Assembly: GCA_003139695.1 (NCBI GenBank)
Contig: PLJM01000005.1
Coordinates: forward strand, 62,001 to 126,000
Direction of reading: 5' to 3'
Length of the DNA: 64,000 bases
Source of the DNA: Candidatus Dormiibacterota bacterium
GTDB lineage: Bacteria; Chloroflexota; Dormibacteria; Dormibacterales; Dormibacteraceae
Part shown: one piece after another, positions 1 through 8,660 of the stretch
How the letters are laid out: each line of letters opens with the position of its first letter
How positions within the stretch are numbered: the stretch's first letter is position 1
Translations under genes and position numbers: made by a program
Notes under the pieces: model-generated
Told to the model about the DNA's origin: nothing
What the model saw: only the letters and a program-made list of their open reading frames with translations
Database searches by the model: none

Positions 1-1579
1 TCGCCCAGTTGGTCATGTAGCCGCCATAAGAACCGCCGCCGATGCCCATGCGGCTGGTGTCGATCGCGCCCGAGCGCTCGATCATCTGGTCGACCGCAGT
101 CATCAGGTCGACGTAATCCTTGCCGCCCCAGTCCCGAACCACCTCACCCCTGAAGCGCTCGCCATATCCGTCAGAGCCGCGGGGGTTGGCGTACAGGACC
201 AGGTATCCCATCCCGGCCAGCACCTGTAGCTCGTGGAAGAATGCCCATCCGTACTGTCCGTGCGGACCCCCGTGAACCTCGAGGACCAGCGGATACAGAC
301 GGCCGGGGTCGAAGTTCTCCGGCTTGAGCAGCCAGCCTTCGATTCCCCACCCGTCCGGTGCGGTGAACTGGTGGCGCTCCGGATGCGCGACATAGCGATC
401 GCGAAGCCAGGGATTCAAGTCGGTCAGCCGGGCCTCGGCGCCATTGGCGACGATATGAAGCTCTCCGGGATTGCTTGGGTCGGAGGCGCAGAACGCAAAG
501 ATCCCCGAGGTGACGTCGAAGTCGAAGATCCGGCGCGCGCCGCCGACCTCCGGCCCGAGGTTGCCATCGAGGTCGCACGAGTAAAGCCCGGTGACGCCAG
601 GTCCGCTGGAGAGAAAGTAAAGACGGCCGCCGTCTTTGGACCAGCGGACGCGGACGCCATGGCCCCCGCGCATGTCGGTGATGATGCTGTCGCCGACCGA
701 TTGATCGAGCGAGAGGGTCAAGCAGCGTGGCACTCCGCCGCTCGATGGCACCACCCACAACCGCTCGATGAGGCCGGCCTCGAGGCCGTTGGGAGCCACG
801 AAAGCGATGGCGTCGCCTCGAGGCGACCACGATGGCGAGCCCAGGTAGAGCCCGCCTGCAATCTTGGTTCGCTCGCCCGCCAGGTCGACGACATAGAGGT
901 CGAGCTCACGCTGCAGGTCGGAGTCCGGCGCGGCGTTTCCTGTAACTGCGAGCCTGGAGCTGTCAGGCGACCAGTCAAAACCCGTGGCGTCCCAGACGCC
1001 GCTAGTCAGCTGCTTGGCCTCGCCGCCTTGCGCAGGCACCACGAACAGGTGGTGATTGCGCCCATCGACGAAACCTTGACCGTCATGCTTGTAGTCGAGG
1101 CGGCGCGCAACCCTGACTACGGGCGATCGCCGTAATTGCTCCTTGCTGTCAGGCGGCCTTGGGTCATCCACCACTGCGTCCGGATCGGAGACCACCACGC
1201 CGATGAAGGCGACACTCTTGCCGTCTGGCGACCATGCCGGGCTCGATGCGCCCTCAGGTATCGAGGTCAGCTGCCTCGCTTCGCCGCCCGTCGAGACGTC
1301 GAGCACGAAAACCTGATCGGTCGCACCTCGGCGGCTGACGAACGCGATCCTGCGGCCGTCGGGTGACCACTCGGGGGAGTGATCCCGCCGGGCGGCGCCT
1401 GTCGCGTCGACCGGCTCCCGGTCCAGCAGGCGCCTGATCACTATGCGGCTCCTAGTCTGGCGCGACTCTGCGTCCGGTGAGCTCAGCTGGTAGGCAACTC
1501 GTTCGCCGTCGGGGCTCAGACGGACGTGGTCGATCCAGCAGAAGCGGTACAGATCATCAGCGCCAATCGGTGGGGGCAC
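1..1579 (-). CDS. S9 family prolyl oligopeptidase / acylaminoacyl peptidase, C-terminus cut by window edge
   Basis: Serine peptidase of the S9C type, which removes residues or acyl-amino acids from short peptides. The visible part is an N-terminal beta-propeller with repeated 'SPDG' and 'WSPDG' blades and WD40-like PD40 motifs, then the start of the alpha/beta-hydrolase domain: 'EVHGGPHGQYG' and, at the window edge, the nucleophile elbow 'GGSYGGYM' whose Ser is catalytic. The catalytic Asp and His lie outside the window. The start is uncertain: GTG at 1579 gives 'MPPPIGADDLYRF' and lies about 12 nt below a TACAAT box; TTG at 1588 and GTG at 1615 are alternatives, and none has a Shine-Dalgarno. 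It is divergent from the molybdopterin oxidoreductase. No signal peptide is obvious, so it is probably cytoplasmic. Confidence 0.9.
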   Translation of the reverse strand, partial: MPPPIGADDLYRFCWIDHVRLSPDGERVAYQLSSPDAESRQTRSRIVIRRLLDREPVDATGAARRDHSPEWSPDGRRIAFVSRRGATDQVFVLDVSTGGEARQLTSIPEGASSPAWSPDGKSVAFIGVVVSDPDAVVDDPRPPDSKEQLRRSPVVRVARRLDYKHDGQGFVDGRNHHLFVVPAQGGEAKQLTSGVWDATGFDWSPDSSRLAVTGNAAPDSDLQRELDLYVVDLAGERTKIAGGLYLGSPSWSPRGDAIAFVAPNGLEAGLIERLWVVPSSGGVPRCLTLSLDQSVGDSIITDMRGGHGVRVRWSKDGGRLYFLSSGPGVTGLYSCDLDGNLGPEVGGARRIFDFDVTSGIFAFCASDPSNPGELHIVANGAEARLTDLNPWLRDRYVAHPERHQFTAPDGWGIEGWLLKPENFDPGRLYPLVLEVHGGPHGQYGWAFFHELQVLAGMGYLVLYANPRGSDGYGERFRGEVVRDWGGKDYVDLMTAVDQMIERSGAIDTSRMGIGGGSYGGYMTNWA

Positions 1580-1675
1580 GAGCGTCAACCGATTGTATTG
1601 CCCACGGCCGCCCACCGGCTAGCACGCGAGTTATTGAAAGGCGCCGAAGTATCTTCAGGTGGTAAACCAGTCGAC

Positions 1676-3190
1676 ATGAGCAACACAGCCGGAGGCCGAC
1701 AGGCAGCACTTCGCGGCATGGGATGGGGCGTGCTCGCGGGCGTTGTGCTCGTGACCCTGATGTACCTGGCAAACCTCTTGCTGGGCTTGAAACCGCTCCC
1801 GCAGCTGCTGAACGAGCCCCTCCTGGCTGTGATGCCGGGGTTCGTTTTCGGATTTCTTATCGACACGCTTCAGCACGCGGGCAAGGTCGTGGAGGAGGTG
1901 GGGCTGATCGTCGCCATGGTGATTGGCCTTGGAGTGCTGGGAGCGGCCTGGGGCTGGACGAGCCGCATCTGGCATTCGCAACATTCGGCCCTGGCTTTTG
2001 CTGCGGTCGGCTGGGTCGTAGTTGTCGGGATTCTGTTGCCCATCTCGGGCAGCGGCTTTCTCGGGCTCGCGGACAGTATTACGACTCCGCTGATCTGGGC
2101 TGCCCTGTTCGCGATCTATGGCGTGGTGCTGGAGCTGGGTGGGGATCCTGCCGCCCCGGGCGCGGCTACCGACATTGGGCGCAGGCGCCTCCTTGGCGTG
2201 CTCCCGATGACGATCGGCGCCGTAAGCCTTGGCGTGCTGGCGTTCCGCCTCCTGCCAGGCTGGTACGACGCGGTCTTCAATGCGCCTGGCTCGGGCGTGG
2301 CCGGCATCTCGCCGGAGATCACCCCGGTCGACCAGTTCTATGTCGTGTCCAAGAACTTCGTGGACCCGTCCATCTCCGCCGACGGTTGGCACCTCTCTGT
2401 CGGCGGCATGGTGGACAAGCCTTTCTCGCTGTCGCTGTCGGACCTTCGCGCTCTGCCCAGCGCGACCCAGTACGTGACCCTCGAGTGCATCAGCAACAAC
2501 GTAGGTGGGCCGCAGATGAGCACGGGCAGCTTCACGGGTGTGAGCCTCCGTGACCTGCTCGCGATGGCGAGCCCACAGGCCAGCGGGACATGGGTGGCGT
2601 TCAAGGCAAGGGACGGATACGAGGAGAGCCTGCTGATCAGCCTCGTGGAGAGCGCGCCGGAAATTTTCGTCGCTTACGAGCTGGATGGCGCGCCGCTACC
2701 CGAGGCGCACGGGTATCCGGCCCGCATGCTGATTCCAGGGCATTACGGGATGAAGGGGCCGAAATGGCTCGACTCGATCAGCGTCGTCAATCAGGAGAGC
2801 ACGGGTTACTGGGAGCAGCAGGGTTGGGACTCCAATGCTGCGGTCAAGACGACGTCTCGTTTTGACGAGCCTGGCGAGGGGGACATCGTGAAGCTGGGTC
2901 CGGTGTTGCTCGCCGGTGTGGCCTTTGCGGGCACTCGCGGCATCTCCAAGGTGGAGTACAGCACCGATGCCGGGCGGACGTGGAACGAGGCGCCCTTCAA
3001 GGAGCCCTTGTCACCGTTGACCTGGGTGATCTGGCAGGTGGAATGGACTCCCGCTTCAGAAGGTGCTTACGAGCTGCGGGTCAGGGCCACCGACAAAAAC
3101 GGAGCATTGCAAAGCTCGTCGACTGCCGCGAGCTACCCCAGCGGCGCCAGCGGATACCACACGGTGAGCATCGCGGTCGCCAAAGCGTAA
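1676..3190 (+). CDS. Membrane-anchored sulfite-oxidase-family molybdopterin oxidoreductase
   Basis: A 504-residue protein with about five N-terminal membrane helices (residues ~10-200) followed by a periplasmic-side sulfite-oxidase fold. The Mo-pterin domain contains 'TLECISNN', whose Cys is the expected molybdenum ligand, and 'HGYPARMLIPGHYGMKG PKW', typical of SorA/YedY-like enzymes. An Ig-like Mo-co dimerisation domain follows ('VEYSTDAGRTW', 'ELRVRATDKNG'). The fusion of a membrane module to a SUOX domain is known in actinobacterial and Chloroflexi proteins annotated as molybdopterin-dependent oxidoreductases; the substrate is unknown. I chose the ATG giving MSNTAGG because upstream residues look non-coding and the ATG directly precedes a plausible cytoplasmic N-tail. 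It is followed by a family-1 repeat. Confidence 0.85.
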   Translation: MSNTAGGRQAALRGMGWGVLAGVVLVTLMYLANLLLGLKPLPQLLNEPLLAVMPGFVFGFLIDTLQHAGKVVEEVGLIVAMVIGLGVLGAAWGWTSRIWHSQHSALAFAAVGWVVVVGILLPISGSGFLGLADSITTPLIWAALFAIYGVVLELGGDPAAPGAATDIGRRRLLGVLPMTIGAVSLGVLAFRLLPGWYDAVFNAPGSGVAGISPEITPVDQFYVVSKNFVDPSISADGWHLSVGGMVDKPFSLSLSDLRALPSATQYVTLECISNNVGGPQMSTGSFTGVSLRDLLAMASPQASGTWVAFKARDGYEESLLISLVESAPEIFVAYELDGAPLPEAHGYPARMLIPGHYGMKGPKWLDSISVVNQESTGYWEQQGWDSNAAVKTTSRFDEPGEGDIVKLGPVLLAGVAFAGTRGISKVEYSTDAGRTWNEAPFKEPLSPLTWVIWQVEWTPASEGAYELRVRATDKNGALQSSSTAASYPSGASGYHTVSIAVAKA

Positions 3191-3204
3191 TGCCGAGTGG
3201 AGCT

Positions 3205-3314
3205 TAAGGCCGGATTTACTCCAGCCGTCACCCAATCGCGCCTCTTCAAGGCGCCTCCCATCGTCGCTAGGAGAGGTGGGGGTCCCGCGGGGGAGGCCTG
3301 CTTCCCCCGCGCCT
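3205..3314 (+). repeat. Interspersed repeat family 1, copy A
   Basis: About 110 bp beginning AAGGCCGGATTTACTCC and ending in a GGGGGTCCCGCGGGGGAGG core and a CCCCCGCGCCTT tail. It matches 10605-10715 over nearly its full length with scattered substitutions, plus a partial third copy at 10716-10780. It lies between the convergent 3' ends of the oxidoreductase and the fixC-like gene, and the GC-rich inverted cores could fold in RNA. It may act as a terminator or be a non-autonomous mobile repeat; no target-site duplication was identified. Confidence 0.85.
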
Positions 3315-4628
3315 TTATTTCATCGTCCAGAGGGCTTTGAGTGTGTCCCAGCCCATCCTGAACATCCCTTCCTTGCGAACCATCTTCAGGATGTTCGATT
3401 GCTTCTGCCACTTCGACACCCCGTCCACTCTGAAGAACTCGTCCAGCGCCTGGTCCGCCACCTTCGGGTACTTGGTAAGCATCTGCGGGTTGTGCTCGAG
3501 CAAGGGAACGGCTCCGTCGTACTTGCGCATGTCGGCCATGATCCACGAGTGGTCGAGCTTGCCCTTGTACTCCGCGAGACGCCGCTCCGAGAAGTCGCCC
3601 GCCTCTTTTGCGTGGACCACCGTTTCGCCCGCGAGCTTGCCTGAGATCATCGCCAGGTTCGATCCCTCGCGGTGGACGGGGTTCGACAGCATGGCAGCAT
3701 CGCCGCATATCAAGTAGCCGGGTCCATATACCTTCGGGATCCCGCGATGTCCCCCCTCAGGGATCAGGTGGGCCAGGTACTCGACAGTCTCAGCACCTCG
3801 AAGCAGCGGCTTCACCGCGGGATGCTGCTTGAAGTGCTCCATCAAATCGTTCGGGCTTCGCAGGGTGGCGTTGAACTCACTCAGCAGCGCGCCGCCACCG
3901 ACAGACAGGGTGTCCCTGTTGGTGTAGATGAACATGAAGCCGGACATGCCCAGCGTCGAGTCGCCGAAGCATTCGATCGTGCAACCCTCGCCGGGGTCGC
4001 AGTTGAAGCGCTCTTCGATCAGGCCCGAGTCGAGCTGCATGATCTCCTTGACGGCCATCGCGACCTCGTTGGGTCGCAGCTTGCGGCGCAAAGGCTTGCC
4101 GTTGATGAGCGTCTTCTCCAGCAGCCCAGTGCCGAGGCCGATGCCCTCGCAGATGACCACCGCGTCGGCGTAAACAGCGTCGCCGCGACCGGTGCCAACA
4201 CCGACGACTCGGCCATTCTTGACGATGAGCCGGTCGACCACGGTCTCGGGGACGACCACGGCACCCACCTTCTCTGCCTGCTCAGCGAACCACGCGTCGA
4301 ACTTCGCGCGCAAGACCGAGTAGGAATGTGGGTGCTCGCGATTGCGAAGGTTCTTGTAGTCGATGCCGATGGTGGCATCTGACGTCATGATCCAGCGCCG
4401 CTCTTCGATGATCGGTCGCTCCAGGGGGGCTTCTTTCCAGCTGTCTCCTACGATCTCTTCGAGGTAGTGGTTGTAGAGAATGCCGCCCATGACGTTCTTG
4501 GAACCCGGTTTCGCACCCCGCTCGAGCAGTGCGACCTGCAGCCCGGCCTTGGCCATGGTGTACGCCGCGGCCGTTCCGGCAGGGCCGGCGCCGACAACCA
4601 CCGCATCGAACTTCTCGTCATCGGCCAT
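3315..4628 (-). CDS. fixC: FAD-dependent oxidoreductase, FixC / ETF-quinone oxidoreductase-like
   Basis: A 437-residue flavoprotein with an N-terminal dinucleotide fold 'VVVGAGPAGTAAAYTMAKAG' (residues ~8-27) and a second FAD motif 'YLICGDAAMLSNP' near residue 325. The family (FixC, geranylgeranyl-reductase-like, ETF-QO) passes electrons from electron-transfer flavoprotein to quinone or reduces prenyl chains. The overall pattern 'VMGGILYNHYLEEI' and 'EGGHRGIPKVYGPGY' is FixC-like. No fixABX neighbours are present, so the partner is unknown. The ATG starts 18 nt from the divergent coaE start; a TACGAT box lies 9 nt upstream, suggesting a short-leader or leaderless transcript. Confidence 0.85.
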   Translation of the reverse strand: MADDEKFDAVVVGAGPAGTAAAYTMAKAGLQVALLERGAKPGSKNVMGGILYNHYLEEIVGDSWKEAPLERPIIEERRWIMTSDATIGIDYKNLRNREHPHSYSVLRAKFDAWFAEQAEKVGAVVVPETVVDRLIVKNGRVVGVGTGRGDAVYADAVVICEGIGLGTGLLEKTLINGKPLRRKLRPNEVAMAVKEIMQLDSGLIEERFNCDPGEGCTIECFGDSTLGMSGFMFIYTNRDTLSVGGGALLSEFNATLRSPNDLMEHFKQHPAVKPLLRGAETVEYLAHLIPEGGHRGIPKVYGPGYLICGDAAMLSNPVHREGSNLAMISGKLAGETVVHAKEAGDFSERRLAEYKGKLDHSWIMADMRKYDGAVPLLEHNPQMLTKYPKVADQALDEFFRVDGVSKWQKQSNILKMVRKEGMFRMGWDTLKALWTMK

Positions 4629-4646
4629 TGGTGCAACATCGTAAGG

Positions 4647-5240
4647 GTGAAGCTCGTTGGACTCACAGGTGGCGTAGGTTCTGGGAAATCGGCGGTGGCA
4701 GCCATCCTGCGTGAGCTGGGGGCTGAGGTCGTCGATGCCGACGAAGCAAGCCACGCTGTCTACGAGCCGGGGACTCCCGGGTTCGAGGCAGTGGTTCGGG
4801 ACTTTGGCGACAAATACGTTCGTGACGGCCGAATCGACAGGAAGGCCCTGGGCGAGCTCGTCTTCAAAGACGCCGATGCACGACGCCGGCTGAATGCGAT
4901 AGTGCACCCACTTGTGCGCGAATGGATGGCCTTGAGGACCTCTGAAGCGTTGGCACGAGGCGCTGACGTGGTGGTTCAGGATGTTCCCCTGCTGTTTGAG
5001 AACAAGCTCGAGGCGCTGTTTCCGACGGTCGTCCTCGTGTGGGTTCCGCCACAGGTCCAGGTCGAGCGGCTCGTTAGCGGGCGCGGGTTCTCACTCGAGC
5101 GAGCTCGTCAGGTGATCGCCGCCCAGATGCCGATCGACGAGAAGCGCGACCGCGCGTCGCATGTGATCGACAACAGCGGCAGCAGAGAGGCGGCGCGCGC
5201 GCAGGTTGCAAAGTGGTGGGAGACGTTTAGGGGGGCCTGA
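4647..5240 (+). CDS. coaE: Dephospho-CoA kinase
   Basis: A 197-residue P-loop kinase that phosphorylates dephospho-CoA at the ribose 3' hydroxyl, the last step of CoA synthesis. The Walker A motif 'GLTGGVGSGKS' is at residues ~5-15, and 'VDADEASHAVYEPG' contains the conserved D-A-D substrate motif. 'DVPLLFENKLE' and 'ERLVSGRGFS' match the lid region. The length is normal for CoaE. GTG at 4647 is chosen because it gives MKLVGLTGG, the usual family N-terminus. It is divergent from the fixC-like gene with only 18 nt between start codons, and convergent with the CoA-transferase gene with a 2-nt gap. Confidence 0.95.
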   Translation: MKLVGLTGGVGSGKSAVAAILRELGAEVVDADEASHAVYEPGTPGFEAVVRDFGDKYVRDGRIDRKALGELVFKDADARRRLNAIVHPLVREWMALRTSEALARGADVVVQDVPLLFENKLEALFPTVVLVWVPPQVQVERLVSGRGFSLERARQVIAAQMPIDEKRDRASHVIDNSGSREAARAQVAKWWETFRGA

Positions 5241-5242
5241 GC

Positions 5243-6391
5243 TCAGACGGCTCCTTCCTTCCTGAGGCTCGCAAGGTGGGCCGCATCCACACCGACCTCT
5301 GCCAAGATTTCGGCCGTGTGCTCGCCCAGGCTCGGCGCGCCGGATCGACGCCAATCGGCCCGTAGGGGAATCGCAGGTCGGACCTCGGCCCCGCTCGGCG
5401 TCGAGGTTATGAGACCCCGCGCGACGACCTGCGGGTGCGTTGCCACCTCACCAATTTCGAGGACGGGCTCACAACAAACCTCGAGACCCGCCAGCTTCTG
5501 CTCCCATTCCTTGCGGGTTCGCGAAAGGAACACTGACGCCATGGCCTCCTGCGCACGGGCACCTTCCTCCCCTTCGGCGAACTGCCGGTCGACGAGGTCA
5601 GGCCTCTGGATGGCATCGCATAGAGTCGCCCAGAACTTCGGCTCGAGGGCGCCAACGCTGTAGAAGCGGCCGTCCTTGCACGTGTAGACGCGGTAGCACG
5701 GATGGCGGCCGCCCAGACGCTGATCTCCTCGACCTGTAGGCTCGCCGGCGCCATACGCCGCCAGGACAAGGGCGAGCCAGCTCACCGCCCCATCCAGCAT
5801 CGAGGCGTCGATCCACCGCCCTTGGCCTCCCCGGCCGACATCGACAAGCGCACCTAGGATGGCGACCGCGGGCTCGAGGCCACCACCGCCGATGTCCGCC
5901 ACCTGCACCGACAGGGGTATGGGTGGGCCGCCACGGGCGCCGTTCAGCCCGAGGGCCCCCGCCGTGGCCATGTAGTTGAGGTCGTGGCCGGCGCGCGACG
6001 CGAACGGGCCGTCTTGCCCGTAACCGGTGATCGAGCACATGACCAGCTTTGGGTTGCGCGCGTGGAGAACGTCCCACCCGAGATCGAGCCGAGCCATGAC
6101 GCCGGGGCGGTTGCCTTCAACGAGCACGTCGGCGTGCTCCGCCAGGCGCAGCAGGAGATCGCGGCCTGCCGGCGACTTGAGGTTCAAGGTGACACTGCGC
6201 TTGTTGCGGTTGATTGCGTTGAAGAGGACGCTCTCGCCGTCAATGAGGGGTGGCGTCCAGCGCAGGTAGTCGCCCCCGCTCGGCTCCTCGACCTTGACGA
6301 CGTCGGCACCCATGTCGCCCAGGAGCCTGGTGCAGAAAGGGCCGGGCAACAGGCGGGTCAGATCGAGCACGCGAATACCTGTCAACGGCAT
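5243..6391 (-). CDS. CoA-transferase family III protein, alpha-methylacyl-CoA racemase-like
   Basis: A 382-residue CaiB/BaiF-family protein. The N-terminal 'VLDLTRLLPGPFCTRLLGDMGADVVKVEEP' region (read in pieces, residues ~7-35) is diagnostic of the family. 'GHDLNYMATAG' and 'VADIGGGGL' correspond to the His and Asp acid/base positions of alpha-methylacyl-CoA racemase, which makes racemase activity on 2-methylacyl-CoA more likely than formyl- or carnitine-CoA transfer. Exact substrate unknown. It stands alone between coaE and a hypothetical gene and may serve branched fatty acid or sterol side-chain breakdown. Confidence 0.87.
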   Translation of the reverse strand: MPLTGIRVLDLTRLLPGPFCTRLLGDMGADVVKVEEPSGGDYLRWTPPLIDGESVLFNAINRNKRSVTLNLKSPAGRDLLLRLAEHADVLVEGNRPGVMARLDLGWDVLHARNPKLVMCSITGYGQDGPFASRAGHDLNYMATAGALGLNGARGGPPIPLSVQVADIGGGGLEPAVAILGALVDVGRGGQGRWIDASMLDGAVSWLALVLAAYGAGEPTGRGDQRLGGRHPCYRVYTCKDGRFYSVGALEPKFWATLCDAIQRPDLVDRQFAEGEEGARAQEAMASVFLSRTRKEWEQKLAGLEVCCEPVLEIGEVATHPQVVARGLITSTPSGAEVRPAIPLRADWRRSGAPSLGEHTAEILAEVGVDAAHLASLRKEGAV

Positions 6392-6445
6392 CAGGACTCA
6401 AGAGTATCTGGGGACAGCAAAGGGGCCCTCGTGCGTTAATAGCGC

Positions 6446-6985
6446 ATGAAGGGTTCACGTTCCAGAATGCGATCCAGCAACCCCCATCTCGGTGAGATGA
6501 CGATCAAGGTCCCTGCGCCGTTTGCCGGGATCTCAGACCTTGGGTTCACCGCCCAGTACCGGGCGCAGAACCTCAACGAGCCGCTGCGCGACATTCCTCT
6601 CCTCTTCGAGGGGCCGCGGCCTCCGATGCGCCGCCTGGCCGAGCTCCTCCAGCTGCTTCGCAATGCGGAGGCGGGCGGTTATGCCTGGAGCGACCCGGTG
6701 ATGCTCAGCGACGAGGTGGTCGTCCTTGCGTTTCGCGACCGCAGCCTCGCTGGACAAACCCTCTCCGACGGAGCGCAGGTGTCAGCGAATTACGTGCTCA
6801 ACCTCGTGCGCCCGGTGGTGTTCGCCTTCCTCAAAGACTGCGCCGGCATCGCCCACCTCCGGCTCTCCGACGTCATCGAGATGCGGGTTAGCGCCGAAGG
6901 CGCGCCCAACTGGGAGATCGCGATGCCCGTGGCGGACATCGTGGAGCCCAACGGCGACCAACTGCTGTGGCAGCTAGCCGGATAG
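6446..6985 (+). CDS. Hypothetical protein, 179 residues
   Basis: I do not recognise the family. The protein is soluble, mildly acidic, with no membrane segment or signal peptide. A possible fold is alpha/beta with a central hydrophobic block 'NYVLNLVRPVVFAFLKDC' around residues 115-132. The ATG at 6446 has no clear Shine-Dalgarno; internal ATGs at 6467 and 6497 (the latter directly after GGTGAG, too close to act) are alternatives. Codon use matches its neighbours, and its divergence from the CoA-transferase gene with a 54-nt gap argues for a real gene. Confidence 0.6.
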   Translation: MKGSRSRMRSSNPHLGEMTIKVPAPFAGISDLGFTAQYRAQNLNEPLRDIPLLFEGPRPPMRRLAELLQLLRNAEAGGYAWSDPVMLSDEVVVLAFRDRSLAGQTLSDGAQVSANYVLNLVRPVVFAFLKDCAGIAHLRLSDVIEMRVSAEGAPNWEIAMPVADIVEPNGDQLLWQLAG

Positions 6986-7018
6986 AAATACCGCCAACCC
7001 GGCCACGGCAAATCGTTG

Positions 7019-7336
7019 CTATGGCGACTTGGTCGGGGTCGGGGTCGGAGACGGAGTCGGGCTCGCGGCAGGAGACGGAGTCGGGCTCGCACTCGGACAA
7101 GGAGTCGGACTCGTAGCCGGAGACGGAGTCGGGGTCTTGGAAGGCGTCGCGCTGGGCGAAGGCGTGGGGCTCGCGCATGCGACCGGGCTGGCGGTGATCG
7201 GCACGTTGGGTGTCGCGAGCGCCTTGGGGCTCGCGTTGGCAAAGTACAGAGCCAGGGGCACGATGATCATGCCGACGATGACGGTCAGAACGAACGTCAC
7301 CGCCCCCCACTCTCGCCTGAAGAAAGCCCAGCTCAC
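7019..7336 (-). CDS. Small membrane-anchored protein with Ser/Thr/Pro repeat tail
   Basis: A 105-residue protein: short basic N-terminus '[11 protein letters not shown]', one strong transmembrane helix (residues ~12-33), then a tail of more than 55 residues built from S-P-T-P, A-S-P-T-P and K-T-P repeats ending at the stop. This is the architecture of a single-pass anchored extracytoplasmic stalk, likely unstructured and possibly cell-wall associated or O-glycosylated. The family is unknown. It lies on the minus strand downstream of galU and the 89-residue gene, possibly one transcript. Confidence 0.7.
   Translation of the reverse strand: MSWAFFRREWGAVTFVLTVIVGMIIVPLALYFANASPKALATPNVPITASPVACASPTPSPSATPSKTPTPSPATSPTPCPSASPTPSPAASPTPSPTPTPTKSP
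7020..7165 (-). repeat. In-gene degenerate tandem repeats encoding S/T/P tail
   Basis: On the plus strand the segment is built from GGAGACGGAGTCGGG-type units repeated with variation, the reverse complement of the codons for the Pro/Ser/Thr tail. Such runs expand and contract by slippage, so tail length is likely to vary between strains. Confidence 0.7.
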
Positions 7337-7397
7337 GAGCCGTGAATTCTAGCGAGACTCGAGGGCAGCCATCGGGACGGCGTCGTGCGCGGCTGTC

Positions 7398-7667
7398 TTA
7401 GTAGTCGTCCTCGCCGGCGCCTGCGATGCCTTCCTCTTCCTTCTTCTTGCGCTGGTTTAGAAGGCGAATGAAGTCCTGCGCGCGCGCGAGCGCCTTCCAA
7501 CGCTCCGGAAAGAAGTCCTGGACCAGAATCTGCTTGTCAGGCATCTGGTAGACCGTGACGCACCACTTTTGGAGGGTGCGCGAAACCTCAACCTCGAAGT
7601 CCTTCTCCGCGGTCTCGTACTTGACAACTTTGTCGTCGTCGAATCTTCTTCGTCCTGATACAGCCAT
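7398..7667 (-). CDS. Hypothetical small charged protein, 89 residues
   Basis: Family not recognised. The protein has a basic N-terminus 'MAVSGRRRFDDDKVVKY', an amphipathic middle with Trp residues ('QKWCVTVYQMPDK', 'FFPERWKALARAQ') and an acidic/lysine C-terminus 'KKKEEEG...EDDY'. It has no membrane segment. The ATG lies 46 nt beyond the galU stop on the same strand, so co-transcription is plausible. Confidence 0.6.
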   Translation of the reverse strand: MAVSGRRRFDDDKVVKYETAEKDFEVEVSRTLQKWCVTVYQMPDKQILVQDFFPERWKALARAQDFIRLLNQRKKKEEEGIAGAGEDDY

Positions 7668-7713
7668 AGGTAAATCACTCGGGTGGGCATTCGGCTCATA
7701 GAGCGTCGTTCGA

Positions 7714-8646
7714 TTATAGCCCCGTGTTGGACGATTCCCGGGCCGCCTCGGCCGCCAGCCACTCCTGGAGAAGGTCCCTCAGCAGGGGCCCGAGCTCCTC
7801 CCGAAGACCCTCTCGCCGCATGGCCAGGGTCAGGTTCGCCCGGAGGTAACCCGGGACGGTTCCGGTGTCGTAATAGTCGCCGTCGAACTCGATGGCGACG
7901 ACCGGATGATTCCCCAGGGTGCCTTTGATCGCGTCCGTGAGCTGGATCTCGGAGCCGGCACCTGGTTCCGACCTGTCGAGCTCTGCCATGACCGCAGGCG
8001 TCAGGACGTAACGGCCGAGGATCGCGAGGTCTGACGGCTCGGTTCCAGGCTTCGGCTTTTCGACCATGTCGGTGACCTTGTGCAACGGACCCGCGCCGCC
8101 ATCGGTGACCACCACGCCATAGCGTGCGACCTGGCTCCGCGGGAATCTCCTGACCGCGAGGATCGTAGCGCCGGTCTTGTGGTGGGCGTCGATGAGCTGC
8201 TTCAAGCAGGGGTCGCTGCCGCCCAGGATCACGTCGTCGGCGAGCAGGACGGCACATGCCTCCCCTTCGACCAGCCGCCTCGCCGTCCAGACGGCGTGTC
8301 CGAGGCCAAGGGGCTCCTTCTGCTGGATGTATGTGATGTCCACCAGGTCGCTCAGGCGATCCACCTCCGCGAGGATGCGGAGCAGGTCGTCCTTTCCCCG
8401 CTTCCGCAGGTAGTGCTCGAGCTCGAGCGAGCGGTCGAAGTGGTCGACGATCGCGCGCTTGCCGCCGCCGGTGACCATGATCACCTGCTCGATGCCGCTG
8501 GCGATCGCCTCCTCGACTCCGTATTGGATCGTCGGCTTGTCGACGAGAGGCAGCATCTCTTTCGGCTGCGCCTTCGTGACCGGCAAGAATCGCGTCCCTA
8601 GGCCCGCAGCAGGGAAGATCGCCTTGCGTACGGTGCGTGCGGCCAT
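7714..8646 (-). CDS. galU: UTP-glucose-1-phosphate uridylyltransferase
   Basis: A 310-residue nucleotidyltransferase making UDP-glucose for cell-envelope polysaccharides and trehalose or glycogen-type routes. The N-terminus carries the signature 'FPAAGLGTRFLPVTKAQPKEM' (read as two adjacent motifs, UTP loop and catalytic Lys) followed by 'DKPTIQYGVEEA'. 'LLADDVILGG' contains the metal-binding Asp and 'MVEKPKPG' the sugar-phosphate loop. The length is typical. I prefer ATG at 8646 (MAARTVRKAIF); an in-frame TTG at 8655 is possible. It is divergent from the thioesterase gene. Confidence 0.95.
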   Translation of the reverse strand: MAARTVRKAIFPAAGLGTRFLPVTKAQPKEMLPLVDKPTIQYGVEEAIASGIEQVIMVTGGGKRAIVDHFDRSLELEHYLRKRGKDDLLRILAEVDRLSDLVDITYIQQKEPLGLGHAVWTARRLVEGEACAVLLADDVILGGSDPCLKQLIDAHHKTGATILAVRRFPRSQVARYGVVVTDGGAGPLHKVTDMVEKPKPGTEPSDLAILGRYVLTPAVMAELDRSEPGAGSEIQLTDAIKGTLGNHPVVAIEFDGDYYDTGTVPGYLRANLTLAMRREGLREELGPLLRDLLQEWLAAEAARESSNTGL

Positions 8647-8660
8647 CCAGGACAATCTAA

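Noticed and set aside
171-1135. Several 200-300-codon frames on both strands inside the S9 peptidase
   Set aside because: All lie in other frames of a gene with an S9 propeller and nucleophile elbow; their products are Arg/Pro-rich and domainless.
4629-4907. 93-residue N-terminal extension of the FixC-like protein
   Set aside because: It is antisense to the start of coaE, and the FAD motif begins a few residues after ATG 4628.
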